Source of the DNA: G039954875 sp039954875
GTDB lineage: Bacteria > Bacteroidota > Bacteroidia > Flavobacteriales > Blattabacteriaceae
Direction of reading: 5' to 3'
DNA: 64,000 bases
Assembly: GCA_039954875.1 (NCBI GenBank)
Contig: CP157202.1
Span: forward strand, 744,001 to 808,000
Within the stretch, counting starts at the first letter, position 1, and every line of letters starts with the position of its first letter. Under the pieces are notes generated by a model. The model was given only the letters and a program-made list of their open reading frames with translations. It was not told the origin of the DNA and made no database searches. A program made the translations under genes and the position numbers. This document shows, one piece after another, positions 1 to 9,608 of this stretch.

Positions 1-249
1 GATTTTATATAAGATTATAAGAGGTCTTGTCATAATAGCCCCATATCAGAGTATAAGCCACCTCCAGTTATATCGCAATAAGTCTTGAACTTGGTCTTAT
101 TGATCTTAAGAGTGTATTAGCCGTCAGACGTACCGGGATTTTTGCCCAACATTTATTTACAACTTTTGTAAGCTATGTCTGATTTAGGAGGAATAAAGCT
201 CGTCGTTGAAAGTTTCTAAATATTTAATATTCATGTCGTAGACAAAAAG

Positions 250-770
250 TTATGTCATATTTTCCTTTTCATCTTGATATTTTTCTATGATAGCATCATG
301 TGGCTTAGCAGTGTGTCTCGTCCAAAAACCTCCTTTATCGTCGGACCTGATATCTACGAGAGCTGACGGGTGAGGTTCTTTGGTTTTGCCAGGTTTTCTT
401 ATTTACTCGAGGCCCTACGGTCATCTGAGATTGTAAAAATAAAATACTCATGATAGCCACCCATAATAGTAATTATTTATTCATAAACATTATTATTAAT
501 AAAATAATGATATTTATATTACCCTATATCTACTTATATTAAATGATGGATTTATTATTAAGATGCATTTGTCACATTGCGTGAGTTTGAAACATTTTTC
601 TTTATATTGACCGGTGGGACACACAACCACTCGCTACCATTGAAGAAAATTAAACATTTTATGGATTTGTCATAAGCAGAGAGTCCTTCGAGTGGATCCT
701 TGATTTTTTCTACATACGTAGGGCTTATGCGCAGTGCCTTATCTTTTTATTCGAATTGTACTGCGGTAAA
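250..770 (-). pseudogene. Decayed surface or tail-fibre-like protein with repeated motif
   Basis: Two readable minus-strand pieces survive. From about 740 down to a TAA at 558-560 the text reads KALRISPTYVEKIKDPLEGL and, a little later, FFNGSEWLCVPP. From about 405 down to a TAA at 250-252 it reads GKTKEPHPSALVDIRSDDKG. The combination PHPSA-L-DI-S-DKG, then GL-Y, then FFNG-EW is familiar from repeat-bearing surface and tail-fibre-like proteins of Bacteroidota (established pattern, recalled not searched). The order of the pieces implies at least two tandem copies of the unit. Between and around them there are stops in all frames, so no product is expected. Outer limits are approximate and the family assignment is moderate. 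Confidence 0.5.
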
Positions 771-1330
771 TGATTATGTTTTTATATACCGATGGTCAGC
801 CTTTTACCTTTTTCTTGTTTCGTAGCTTTGACTAGTATCATCATGTTGAATCCAACGAGTAGTAACACTTATTCCATATATTTTTATACTTCTAAGTTGG
901 TTAAGTTATGTTTTTTTAGATGATACTTCTTTTAATTTTTTAAGTATTCATGGATTATTATCACCGATCAAGGTATAACCACTACACTTTTCTCTTCATC
1001 AGGTCAAAAACTTACAAGCAACATACCTATTGATTAAACACAACGGAATAGGAAGGGTCTTGAAAAAAAATAAACTCAAAGCTCATTTAGATTGTGATTC
1101 TCTAAATTTATTACAAAGGTAGTTACTTCATAGACAAGCTTTTCAAATTTAACTCACCTTAATAGTTATAAATGATTTGTAGGCATTGTTTCTTTGTGCA
1201 GTTGAAAAAAAATAAAAAAGAGAATATTCATATCAATTATCTGTATAAATATTTATCATGTTCAGATGTATAGTATTTTAAAAAAAAAAATATTAAATTT
1301 TATGTGGTTTGATTGAAGAAATGATATTAT
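771..1330. other. Gene-free AT-rich stretch, nothing identified
   Basis: All six frames are closed by frequent stops. A short plus-strand fragment around 950-1000 reads WIIITDQG and looks protein-like, but I could not assign it. Several A-runs occur near 1060-1290. Probably the remains of a gene upstream of the divergent pair at 1331-2440. Confidence 0.4.
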
Positions 1331-1492
1331 TTATTGCTCCTCTTGCTCAAATTGTATGGTTTGATATAACCAAAAAAATAAAAGGGCAAAAGAGATGAAG
1401 ATAAATAAAATATTAGGGAAGTTGCCTAATATAGGGAGCAGACCAAAACTCCACTTAAAAAAGCCTTCCAGGAGAAAGATAATCGTTGTCAT
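1331..1492 (-). CDS. Small membrane protein, DUF6341-like
   Basis: A 53-residue open frame starting with ATG at 1492 and ending with TAA at 1331. It begins MTTIIFLLEGFFKWSFGLLP, continues with one strongly hydrophobic segment (about residues 26-46) and ends in an acidic tail, FEQEEQ. A short protein with an FEG/LEG-FFK start, a single membrane segment and an acidic end is the shape of the Bacteroidota DUF6341 family, which in many genomes sits beside the DUF6427 gene. Here it is divergent from the DUF6427 gene at 1529, with 36 bases between the two starts, so the promoters must be very close or overlapping. Function unknown. That the frame is uninterrupted in an otherwise decayed neighbourhood argues for a real gene, but the family call rests on length, context and a weak pattern. 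Confidence 0.55.
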   Translation of the reverse strand: MTTIIFLLEGFFKWSFGLLPILGNFPNILFIFISFALLFFWLYQTIQFEQEEQ

Positions 1493-1528
1493 ATAAGCAT
1501 GATTAAGTAATTTGCACAGTCAAAATTA

Positions 1529-2440
1529 ATGCAAAAAATGATCTCTCGCCTACTAGATAGGGAAAGTGTATTTCTCCTTTTCATTTTTTATATCCTGGTA
1601 GGTTGCTCTTGGTATTTTTTGTACCGTCCTTGTGACGAGGACAAGTGGTTGATCTTGTCGGTCGATTTACTGATATTTACATTGGCATTGTTTGGTCTAC
1701 TTAGGAGGTTTTTGTCTAAAGATCAATACCCTGCTTTTTTTCTTTCGTTTTGGATGTTGACATTTCATAAAAGTTTTATCAGCTTATCTATTTCTATTGC
1801 CCTAATCTGGATCCTATGTGCGTTCATCCTTTTTCCTATGGGAAAGGACCAACCTGGAGTAAAGACAAGTCTTTTTTACAGTAGTTTTTTTATTGGCCTA
1901 GCTGGTATTTTTTTCCCCCCGGCGTTGTTATACCTCATTTGGCTTATACCGGCTTTGTTGTTCAAGGGAGAAAGTGAAGTGAAAAATTGGTTGATCTGTG
2001 CCCTAGGTTTACTTACCCCTATATGGGTATATTTGCTAGCCCTCTATCTCTTAGACCGTATGGATATGGGGGTTATGGATCGTTACTCGTATTTTCTCAA
2101 TATTTCATTATTACCTCTAAATATGCAATTTTATCTATTCTGTGGGGTATCGGTATTTTGCTTTGGAGGGGGGGGTATAAAGGGTGTTATACTCTTTAAA
2201 AGACAAAAAATAACTTCGAAAAAAATATTCAAATATTATCTCCTGACTATCTTTCCAGGATTTTTAATTTTATTGTTTTATTCTCCCGAATCGGGTCAAT
2301 ATGCCTTTTTAATGATTCCATCATGTCTAATCTTATCAAATCTACTCACTCATATGAAAGATCGACGTCTTAAAGAAAGTATCAGTTGGGCCTTTATGGT
2401 AATAAGTATCTTATTTTTAGTATTGGATTCATACCGATGA
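1529..2440 (+). CDS. DUF6427-like integral membrane protein
   Basis: A 303-residue protein made almost entirely of hydrophobic helices (about eight to nine segments), with short charged loops and a C-terminal membrane helix ending VLDSYR. I place it in the DUF6427 family of Bacteroidota because of its length, its start (MISRLLDRESVFLLFIFYIL from the second ATG) and its pairing with the small DUF6341-like gene on the other strand. In relatives this pair is often near uracil phosphoribosyltransferase, which I do not see here. Two ATG codons, at 1529 and 1538, are possible starts; the second gives the more family-like N-terminus. Function unknown; an inner-membrane protein is all the sequence supports. 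Confidence 0.6.
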   Translation: MQKMISRLLDRESVFLLFIFYILVGCSWYFLYRPCDEDKWLILSVDLLIFTLALFGLLRRFLSKDQYPAFFLSFWMLTFHKSFISLSISIALIWILCAFILFPMGKDQPGVKTSLFYSSFFIGLAGIFFPPALLYLIWLIPALLFKGESEVKNWLICALGLLTPIWVYLLALYLLDRMDMGVMDRYSYFLNISLLPLNMQFYLFCGVSVFCFGGGGIKGVILFKRQKITSKKIFKYYLLTIFPGFLILLFYSPESGQYAFLMIPSCLILSNLLTHMKDRRLKESISWAFMVISILFLVLDSYR

Positions 2441-3186
2441 AGGATGATCAAATAAGGTCTTCTATCAGCTAAGTAAACTATTTATTTGATTTGGGTAAGG
2501 ATCCCATAAAAATTTGGAAAAATTATCAATCCACTCGAAGTTTAATTTAAAAAAGCTTATCGGGACGAATGTTGTATGGGTCGCCACACTTCCCTCAGAA
2601 GGTGAGATGTGGCTCGCTCTACTCACCTATGCATACCCCCTCATTACAAGGCCACTTGACAGAAGTGTTTTGTTGAGTATCTATGCTGCGTAAATCGCCA
2701 TAGCACAAAGTAAGGTGGTTACATTCTAAGAACATCGGTATCAATTCCAGTTGCTCATGAGGAGCTACTCATCTATTTAAATCTTTCTTCTAAGATTTTA
2801 TGCAATCCGGTTACCACTCGGCTCTCCGACCACTATACTGGGCAACCTTTCTTCTTAGATAGGAGATCATTTACAAGTATCTAGTCCTGCTTTTAGCCAT
2901 TCTATCACTTATTTGAGCAATTTATATACCATCTTGAACGTTGTTACTTGGATGCGTGCAGACTTATGCGAAAAATTCATAGTAAGTGGGGCTTGAGCCC
3001 CACTTACCCCTTTTACCATCGCGCATATTTAGACCCTGCTGATCTACGCTCAGACGGAGGGCCTCTATTCTTGTCAGTCGAGTCATTTGATTAAAAATAA
3101 AATACCTTGGTTTTTGGGAAGGCGCTTTAGCCTACCATTGAAAAAGGGGTGAAAAGTCACGCATGGGCTATAATTAAGAGTGTCAG
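2441..3186. other. Decayed intergenic stretch with a strong hairpin
   Basis: No open gene. Around 2570-2680 on the plus strand a piece reads VVWVATLPSEGEMWLALLTY, which is protein-like and may be the start of a lost gene, but I cannot name it with confidence. A hairpin lies at 2982-3007 (separate entry). Confidence 0.4.
2982..3007. repeat. Perfect 12-bp inverted repeat, terminator-like
   Basis: GTAAGTGGGGCT at 2982-2993 is followed after TG by its exact complement AGCCCCACTTAC at 2996-3007, then CCCTTTTACC. The GC-rich stem and a short T-run suggest an intrinsic terminator for plus-strand transcription, possibly left over from a lost gene. Confidence 0.45.
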
Positions 3187-3532
3187 ATGGGCCACCGAAC
3201 TAACTTCAACATCACACTTCGATCTATCTATGTAGATGGGGAAGACTTACAAAAGAGTATGAAAATTGCCTTATCCCATACACTATTTACCGATATTGAT
3301 GCAATCATCACGCATACACCAGAGACGGTTAAAGGAGATTTTTCAAAAAATCTTGAATATTGAGATTTTATTTAACGATCGCCCCGTACTTATCAACAAC
3401 AAGTGGAAGACCAGGCATACCTTTGGTGCATCGGACGTATTTAGTCTAGAGACGGCTATATTCATATTTAAAAAGGAAGTCTTCATGCGCCCTTTCCGTT
3501 TTCAGATCAAAGACCCTTCCAGAAGACTATGA
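3187..3532 (+). pseudogene. Frameshifted gene remnant of unknown family
   Basis: Starting at ATG 3187 one frame reads MGHRTNFNITLRSIYVDGED and stays protein-like through HTPETVKGDF until about 3350; after that the frame used by the ORF at 3266-3532 continues the text with RPVLINNKWKTRHTFGASDV and ends MRPFRFQIKDPSRRL. The two frames together look like one roughly 115-residue protein broken by a frameshift. It lies just upstream of the bioB remnant in the same orientation. I do not recognise the family. Confidence 0.4.
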
Positions 3533-3689
3533 GAAAGGTCTTGGTTAATGCTGTAGGATTCGGTGTAAATACTGTAAGTATCTTATTATAAATACATCCT
3601 AAAAAAAATAATACGAACATGATCCAAAATCTACTGAGAATGAAAAATTCATTTTTCCTACCCTTACCCCGAAACTTTTTAAATCTCAT

Positions 3690-4740
3690 TTTAAATAAAG
3701 CAAAGATTGCTCACGATTGGTCCAAAGAAGAGATACTCGAACTTTACTACTTACCCCTTATTGGAACTAGTATACCAAGCAAATAGTGTTCACCATCGAT
3801 GTCACTATCCTAATACATCTCAGCTCAGCTCGTTAATCTCGACAAAGACCGGTGGTTGCTCCGAAGATTGTAGGTATTGTCCCAAAGCGGCTCATTATCA
3901 TACGGGGATAGAGGCAAGAGGGGGGGGGTAATGTCCATCCGTTAAGTCAAAGCGCAAACGCTACGGGCGCCCGGAAGGCGAGTGTTTCACATCTCTGAAT
4001 GGTAGCTGCTTGGATAAACGTCAAAGACGGGCCCCCGTCTTTGACCAAGTTTTGGAAATAGTACGTACGTTGAAAAAGCTTGATATGGAAATGTGTTATA
4101 CATTGGGTATGATCACTTAAAACTAAGTAAAACATCTCTATGAGACTAGTTTATACACTTACAATCACAACCTAGACACTTCAAAAGAATATCACAAAAA
4201 GGTAATCTCCACTCGATCTTATGAATACCGCTTGAAGACCATTAAAAATGTTCGTAAAACAAATATTACCGTGTGTTCGGGTGGCATCATTGGGATGGTG
4301 TAAAGCTTGAAAGACCGTGCAGAAATCCTTAAACTAGCATCCTGAATCAGTCCCAATCAATGCTTTGGTCTCAATGACAGGCACCCCAATGGAATATTAA
4401 AAACCCATCGAGGTCTGGGATATGAACCGGAGGATCGTCATGCATCGATTTCAGGTGAAGCTCTCAACTGGAAAGACGTAACTAAGTCCACAATGGTACG
4501 CTTATTGTTTCATGGCTGGGACCAATTCTATCTTTGCCGATGATAAACTTTTGACAACACTCAATCCAGACATTCAAAAAGATATAGCACTCTTCGATAA
4601 GTTGGGGTGAAACCTCATAAAGCTTTTACCAAACATCTTCAACGGCAATCGGTAAAGGCTCAAGATATCCAACACCTTCCTTTGCAATAAAATCCACGTT
4701 TGGAGCAAGCCTGGTCACAATATCGAGGGGAACGATAAGA
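3690..4740 (+). pseudogene. bioB: Biotin synthase, broken
   Basis: BioB is the radical-SAM enzyme that inserts sulphur into dethiobiotin. Recognisable text appears in order across all three plus frames: HDWSKEEILELYYLPL near 3713, then STKTGGCSEDCRYCPKAAHY near 3840, which contains the CxxxCxxC iron-sulphur motif of BioB, then NVKDGPPSLTKFW near 4018, NVCSGGI near 4270, YEPEDR near 4420 and a tail MAGTNSIFADDKLLTTLNPD near 4515. Each switch of frame marks an indel, and stops interrupt the text in several places. The length fits the usual 320-340 codons, so most of the gene is still present but cannot be translated. Loss of this last biotin step means biotin must come from outside unless another copy exists elsewhere. 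Confidence 0.88.
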
Positions 4741-5348
4741 TGCGAATTTAAAAAGAAAATTATTAATAAATGAATCTATATATTATGATGATAAAAGGGG
4801 TTACTTATATCTTTCATAATTTTTCCTCAGCTTAAGATCTCAATCCTCAAGCCTTCCATGGACGAGGTGATAAAAAGTTACAAGCCAGATTCACTTCTTA
4901 TGGATACGGCATGAAACTGACAAGCACATTTGATTATAACCTTGCCTCATGGGTTTCTATAGGTAAAGGAGTCGAGTTGTATTTCTAATACAAAAATCAA
5001 TTTTATCTATTTACCCGTGCCAACGGTCATCCAGGTAAACTTATTAATTTTTCAAATAAATTCGATATCTATCCTGGGGATCAGCATAGATACCGTGGGA
5101 AGTGATAAATTGAGTATAGGTGCTCATTTGGAATCAGGGTGTTTTTTCACTCCTTTTCTAGACGCTTGTATCTAACTAAGCTCTCAGAGTGAGCATTAAC
5201 TAACCTCTAAATAAAAAAATCAGAAGTATTGGGCCAATACTTCAAAAGCAATTATAAGAACCTTGCCCATTGATCGAGATTGAATTAGTTTTGGTATTTT
5301 GGGCAGAAGTCGATCCAAAGCAACCTTTTGAATAAGTAGATTTCTATA
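4741..5348 (+). other. Decayed protein-like stretch, unidentified
   Basis: On the plus strand near 4870-5090 one frame reads ARFTSYGYGMKLTSTFDYNL, then WVSIGKGVELYF, a stop, and YKNQFYLFTRANGHPGKLIN. Alternating aromatic and polar residues suggest an outer-membrane or secreted protein, but the family is not recognised. Stops and frame switches show it is not translated as a unit. No other signal seen. Confidence 0.35.
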
Positions 5349-5975
5349 TCATTCAAGCAGTGCGCTCGACCTATAGATGTGGATGCGAATATCCCCCTCT
5401 TTTAGATGGGAAAAACCTAGACACAGCTCTCTGATATTGGGATGAAAACCGATAAAATTTGTCAAGCCGATCATAAAATAGAAATGAAAGTCCGTAAAAT
5501 TATACGCTTTATTATCGAACCCTTGCAAAAACTTCATCAGATATTCAAACAGCCATACATTGAGTTGATCGTCCTTTAAAGGGGAGATCAAAAGATCGGC
5601 CAAAAATAAAACGATGAAGATCTTATGTGCTTATATATGAAGGGTCTGGTAGAAGTAAACATTCTTGACTTCTTTGATCTACACCAAACTGTTTTTGCTT
5701 AGGTGATAAACGATGAACTCTACTTGAGATAAAATTATAACGAAAATATCTTTACTTTTGGACCGCTTGGAGCCATTGAGACCTTATAAGATGGAAGACA
5801 TCAACCTATGCTGCATCGTATAACAGTAACAGATCAAAGCATGTTCTTCATGTTTCACCGTATATGAATAACAAAGGCTGGATACCTATACTAACATCTG
5901 AAAGAAACTAACATTTCAAGCCTGATTTTACCATTTAAACTCTATTTAAATGGATGAGTCGTCTCCAAAGGTAAT
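5349..5975 (-). pseudogene. recO: DNA repair protein RecO, broken
   Basis: RecO loads RecA onto SSB-coated DNA together with RecF/RecR. The minus strand reads QVEFIVYHLSKNSLV near 5720, then after a stop IKEVKNVYFYQTLHI, then an open part from 5603 to the stop at 5349 with FEYLMKFLQGFDNKAYNFTD and FHFYFMIGLTNFIGFHPN. The NFHxxFLxxLTxxLGFxPN pattern is the conserved centre of RecO, and the order (OB-fold, helical part) matches the family. The N-terminal quarter is unreadable and at least two stops interrupt the rest. The upstream limit is approximate. Confidence 0.75.
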
Positions 5976-6053
5976 CAATTTGATAAATAATTAGATTTCA
6001 TGTGTTTTCATAGAAATATAAAATGCATACATTTACCCTTCAATCCACATGAA

Positions 6054-6707
6054 ATGTCGGAATTATGGAATCTTTTCCAATATTTAATCAATCCCGAATG
6101 GATTTTTATTCACTATGGACAGACTGCTTTGTTCATACTCCTGGCTATTGTGTTTGCTGAGACGGGTCTATTTATAGGTTTTTTCTTACCAGGTGATTCT
6201 TTGTTGTTTGCCGCTGGGATCTTTGGTGATGCCTTGGTTAAAAGTATTTACGATGTACCTTTTGTTGTGATAATATTATTGGTAGCATTGGCTGCAATAT
6301 TTGGGAATATATTGGGCTATTGGTTTGGACACAAATCGGGACCCTTACTATTCATGAGGAAAGATTCTTTGCTATTCAAGAGAAGACACTTTATCATAGC
6401 AAAGGCATTTTATAAAAGGTACAAAACGATAGCGCTTATCATGAGCCGGTTTTTACCGATGCTTCGTACGTTTGCACCCATTGTAGCTGGAATTGTACGG
6501 ATAAGTTTCAAGCAATTTATGATCTACAACATTATTGGGGCATTGGCCTGGGCATTTTCTATCATGTTGGCTGGTCACTATCTGGATAAAACTTTTCCCA
6601 CCTTAAAAAATCATTTAGAATGGATTGTTTTGATTATTGTTTTAGTGACGACAGTACCGGTATTACTAAAGATAATAATACGGAAAAAGAAAAAGATATT
6701 CACTTAA
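6054..6707 (+). CDS. DedA-family membrane protein
   Basis: A 217-residue inner-membrane protein of the DedA/SNARE-associated family, members of which act as phospholipid or undecaprenyl-phosphate flippases and in membrane homeostasis (family knowledge). Family landmarks: ETGLFIGFFLPGDSLLFAAG near the N-terminus, GNILGYWFGHKSGP in the middle, and the arginine-bearing segment SRFLPMLRTFAPIVAGIV followed by YNIIGALAW. Four to five membrane helices and a lysine-rich end, RKKKKIF. The frame is open from 6000, but the ATG at 6054 (MSELWNLF) gives the usual DedA N-terminus. It precedes sdhC by about 190 bases and has a 16-bp palindrome after its stop. A role in recycling the undecaprenyl carrier would fit the intact peptidoglycan pathway but is inference. 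Confidence 0.85.
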   Translation: MSELWNLFQYLINPEWIFIHYGQTALFILLAIVFAETGLFIGFFLPGDSLLFAAGIFGDALVKSIYDVPFVVIILLVALAAIFGNILGYWFGHKSGPLLFMRKDSLLFKRRHFIIAKAFYKRYKTIALIMSRFLPMLRTFAPIVAGIVRISFKQFMIYNIIGALAWAFSIMLAGHYLDKTFPTLKNHLEWIVLIIVLVTTVPVLLKIIIRKKKKIFT

Positions 6708-6715
6708 GGTCGTAT

Positions 6716-6731
6716 GGTGTCTCGAGACACC
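6716..6731. repeat. 16-bp perfect palindrome after dedA
   Basis: GGTGTCTCGAGACACC is a complete palindrome eight bases after the dedA stop. It could fold into a short hairpin but lacks a T-run, so it is either a weak terminator or a protein-binding site. Confidence 0.35.
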
Positions 6732-6834
6732 ACTTCAACGACTCCAGACAGCTTTGTGGTCTTACTAAAGAGGGAGTTTGCCTATTTTAAATAGATTCAT
6801 TCTAAAAAAAAAACAATACCCATTTAAGAAATCC

Positions 6835-6865
6835 TTGTAAAACAAACGATATCGTCTTACTTTTG
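6835..6865 (+). promoter_or_regulatory. Bacteroidota-type promoter for sdhCAB
   Basis: TTG at 6835-6837 and TACTTTTG at 6858-6865 are separated by 20 bases. This matches the Bacteroidota housekeeping pattern of a -33 TTG and a -7 TAnnTTTG element. The sdhC start codon follows 31 bases downstream. It is the cleanest promoter I see in the window. Confidence 0.6.
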
Positions 6866-6896
6866 TCATCTCGTCTTCAAGGTAATACTTTTAAAA

Positions 6897-7544
6897 ATGG
6901 GAAAGTCTGCATTTATCCATTCGTCTGTAGGTAAGAAGATTTTAATGGCCAGCACTGGTTTCTTCTTAATGGTTTTTCTCTTTGTGCATTTGAGTGTCAA
7001 TCTATTTCTTTTTGTAAGTGAAAAAGCCTTCAATCAGGCAGCACACTTAATGGCAACCAACCCCGTCATTCAAGTTTTACAATACATCCTGGCAACTGGT
7101 TTTATCGCTCACATTTTTTTGGGGATCAAATTGCATTTGGAAAATAGAGCCGCTCGAGGAAGGGTAAGTTATACCGTCAATAAATGGTCGGCTCACACTC
7201 CTTTCAATGCCCGTACGATGATCTATACGGGTATCTTTGTACTCTGTTTTTTGATACTACATCTGAAAAATTTTATACTCCCAATGAAAATAAGTAACAC
7301 TCAAGGGATAAATGATTATCAACTAGTAATTACCTTGTTTAAAAATCCGGTTTATACGGCTATATACATATCGGCCTTCATTGTGCTGGCTATCCATTTG
7401 AGTCATGGATTCCAGTCGGCTTTCCAATCGATGGGCGCCAGGCACAAGCGTTATACGCTTTGGATCCAAAAGTTGGGCGTGATCTATTTTTGGTTGATAT
7501 CCTTAGGATTTTCAGCCATTGCATTTTGGTTTTTTTTTAACTGA
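6897..7544 (+). CDS. sdhC: Succinate dehydrogenase cytochrome b subunit
   Basis: A 215-residue membrane anchor of complex II in the b558 family used by Bacteroidota and Bacillus-type enzymes, which carries two haems b and needs no separate SdhD. Five membrane helices are visible, with histidines in suitable places: the start SSVGKKILMASTGFFLMVFL followed by VHLSVNLFLF, then AHIFLGIKLHLE, LHLKNF and AIHLSHGFQSAFQS. Typical length for the family. It heads sdhC-sdhA-sdhB, all plus strand, with a clear promoter upstream, so the three are most likely one transcript. It passes electrons to the quinone pool (menaquinone is usual in this phylum, not shown here). Confidence 0.92.
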   Translation: MGKSAFIHSSVGKKILMASTGFFLMVFLFVHLSVNLFLFVSEKAFNQAAHLMATNPVIQVLQYILATGFIAHIFLGIKLHLENRAARGRVSYTVNKWSAHTPFNARTMIYTGIFVLCFLILHLKNFILPMKISNTQGINDYQLVITLFKNPVYTAIYISAFIVLAIHLSHGFQSAFQSMGARHKRYTLWIQKLGVIYFWLISLGFSAIAFWFFFN

Positions 7545-7588
7545 TATAGTTTTTTTTTTAATGCTTTTTACATACATTGCCGCACGTC

Positions 7589-9601
7589 ATGAGTAGTTTA
7601 GAATCAAAAATCCCCCAAGGTCCCTTGACAGATAAGTGGGAAAACCACAAAGCTGCACTGAAGCTTGTTGCACCAAACAACCGCTCTCGTATCGAGATAA
7701 TTGTTATCGGTACAGGCCTTGCCGGTGGGTCTTCTGCAGCTACTTTATCCGAATTGGGCTATAAAGTTAAAGCATTTTGCTTTCAAGATTCGCCACGAAG
7801 AGCTCATTCCATCGCGGCACAGGGCGGGATCAATGCAGCAAAAAATTATCAAGGGGATAATGACTCGATCTATCGACTTTTTTACGATACGATCAAAGGG
7901 GGTGACTACCGTACGCGCGAGGCCAATGTATATCGTCTGGCTGAGGTCTCAGCTAACATCATCGATCAATGTGTAGCTCAAGGTGTGCCATTTACCCATG
8001 ATTACGGCGGTTTACTCGATAATCGTTCTTTTGGAGGCGTGCAGGTCTCAAGAACTTTCTATGCCAAGGGACAGACTGGCCAACAACTGCTTTTGGGTTG
8101 TTATTCGGCCATGTCTCGTCAGATCGGTAAGGGGCGTCTGCAGATGTACAACCGTCATGAGATGCTCGATTTGGTCATCATCGACGGGAAAGCTCGGGGA
8201 ATCATCGCCCGAAATCTGGTCACTGGTTCGGTCGAACGTTATGCCGCTCACGCAGTGGTCATAGCCTCAGGTGGCTATGGCAATGTCTTTTTCCTATCGA
8301 CTAATGCGATGGGTACGAATGTAAGTGCAGCTTGGAAGATCCATAAAAAGGGAGCTTTCTTTGCCAACCCTTGTTATACACAGATTCACCCCACCTGCAT
8401 CCCAGTACATGGTGCGCATCAATCCAAACTCACTTTGATGTCCGAATCCCTGCGCAATGATGGACGTATCTGGGTACCCAAAACAATCGCAGATACTGTG
8501 GATATCCGAGAAGGGCGTAAAAAGCCTGGAGATCTACCTGAAGAAGCTCGGGACTATTATCTCGAGCGACGCTATCCTTCCTTTGGTAATCTCGTCCCTC
8601 GCGATGTAGCCTCACGTGCAGCTAAGGAGCGTTGCGATGCGGGTTTTGGCATTGAAAACAATGATACCAAAGAGGGAGTCTTCTTGGATTTTTCATCGGC
8701 CATTCAACACTACGGTCAGGAGAAAGTTCATGAGCTCGGTTTGCATCATCCCGATACCGAGGAGATCACACGCCTAGGTGAAAAAGTCGTCAAATCCAAA
8801 TATGGTAATCTCTTCCAAATGTACGAAAAAATCACCGATCAAAATCCCTATAAAACTCCGATGAAGATCTATCCGGCAGTACACTATACAATGGGCGGCG
8901 TTTGGGTGGACTACAATCTAATGAGCACTATACCAGGTTGTTATGTGATAGGTGAAGCTAATTTTTCTGACCACGGGGCCAACCGTTTGGGTGCTTCAGC
9001 CCTTATGCAGGGCTTGGCCGACGGCTATTTTATCCTACCGTATACCATAGCCGATTATCTGGCAGATGACATCCGTACAGGCCATATCTCTACGGATCAC
9101 CCCGAATTTGAAAAAGCTGAAAGGAAAGTGAAAGATCGCCTCAGCTTTTTCCTAAAAAATAATGGAAACCAGCCAGTCGATCATTTTCATAAAGCCTTGG
9201 GCATTGTCATGTGGAATAAGGTCGGTATGACTCGCCATGCAGAAGGCTTACAAAAAGCCATCGCCGAGATTCAATCGATCCGTGAAGCATTTTGGAAGGA
9301 CGTCCGTGTGCCAGGACAAGCAGACCTCTTGAATCCTGAGCTGGAAAAGGCTGGACGCGTGGCCGATTTCCTTGAACTAGGCGAATTGCTCGCTATGGAT
9401 GCCCTCGAACGTAAAGAATCCTGTGGTGGTCATTTCCGGGAAGAATCCCGTACTGAAGAAGGTGAAGCCCTACGTGACGACGTCCATTACGCTCACGTAT
9501 CGGCCTGGGAGTACAGTGGTGATCGCATTGCAGAAGAGATCATGCACAAAGAGATTTTGAATTTTGAATTCGTCGAGTTGAAGACACGTTCGTACAAATA
9601 A
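7589..9601 (+). CDS. sdhA: Succinate dehydrogenase flavoprotein subunit
   Basis: The FAD-bearing catalytic subunit, about 670 residues. Visible features: the dinucleotide-binding motif IGTGLAGGSSAATLSE near residue 30, the AHSIAAQGGINAA segment that contains the histidine to which FAD is covalently bound in the family, and the catalytic/substrate region HPTCIPVHGAHQSKLTLMSE. The C-terminal helical domain ends with the family motif ESCGGHFREE. The frame opens at a TTG at 7577, but the ATG at 7589 (MSSLESKIP) gives the normal N-terminus and is preferred. Spacing to sdhC is 44 bases and to sdhB 7 bases, so it is co-transcribed. Nothing is missing; the enzyme should be active and links the TCA cycle to the respiratory chain. 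Confidence 0.95.
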   Translation: MSSLESKIPQGPLTDKWENHKAALKLVAPNNRSRIEIIVIGTGLAGGSSAATLSELGYKVKAFCFQDSPRRAHSIAAQGGINAAKNYQGDNDSIYRLFYDTIKGGDYRTREANVYRLAEVSANIIDQCVAQGVPFTHDYGGLLDNRSFGGVQVSRTFYAKGQTGQQLLLGCYSAMSRQIGKGRLQMYNRHEMLDLVIIDGKARGIIARNLVTGSVERYAAHAVVIASGGYGNVFFLSTNAMGTNVSAAWKIHKKGAFFANPCYTQIHPTCIPVHGAHQSKLTLMSESLRNDGRIWVPKTIADTVDIREGRKKPGDLPEEARDYYLERRYPSFGNLVPRDVASRAAKERCDAGFGIENNDTKEGVFLDFSSAIQHYGQEKVHELGLHHPDTEEITRLGEKVVKSKYGNLFQMYEKITDQNPYKTPMKIYPAVHYTMGGVWVDYNLMSTIPGCYVIGEANFSDHGANRLGASALMQGLADGYFILPYTIADYLADDIRTGHISTDHPEFEKAERKVKDRLSFFLKNNGNQPVDHFHKALGIVMWNKVGMTRHAEGLQKAIAEIQSIREAFWKDVRVPGQADLLNPELEKAGRVADFLELGELLAMDALERKESCGGHFREESRTEEGEALRDDVHYAHVSAWEYSGDRIAEEIMHKEILNFEFVELKTRSYK

Positions 9602-9608
9602 CAACATC

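Noticed and set aside
7701..8264. Extra open frames of 91 and 93 codons inside sdhA
   Set aside because: They lie in other frames of a strongly conserved gene and have no protein-like features; they are shadows.
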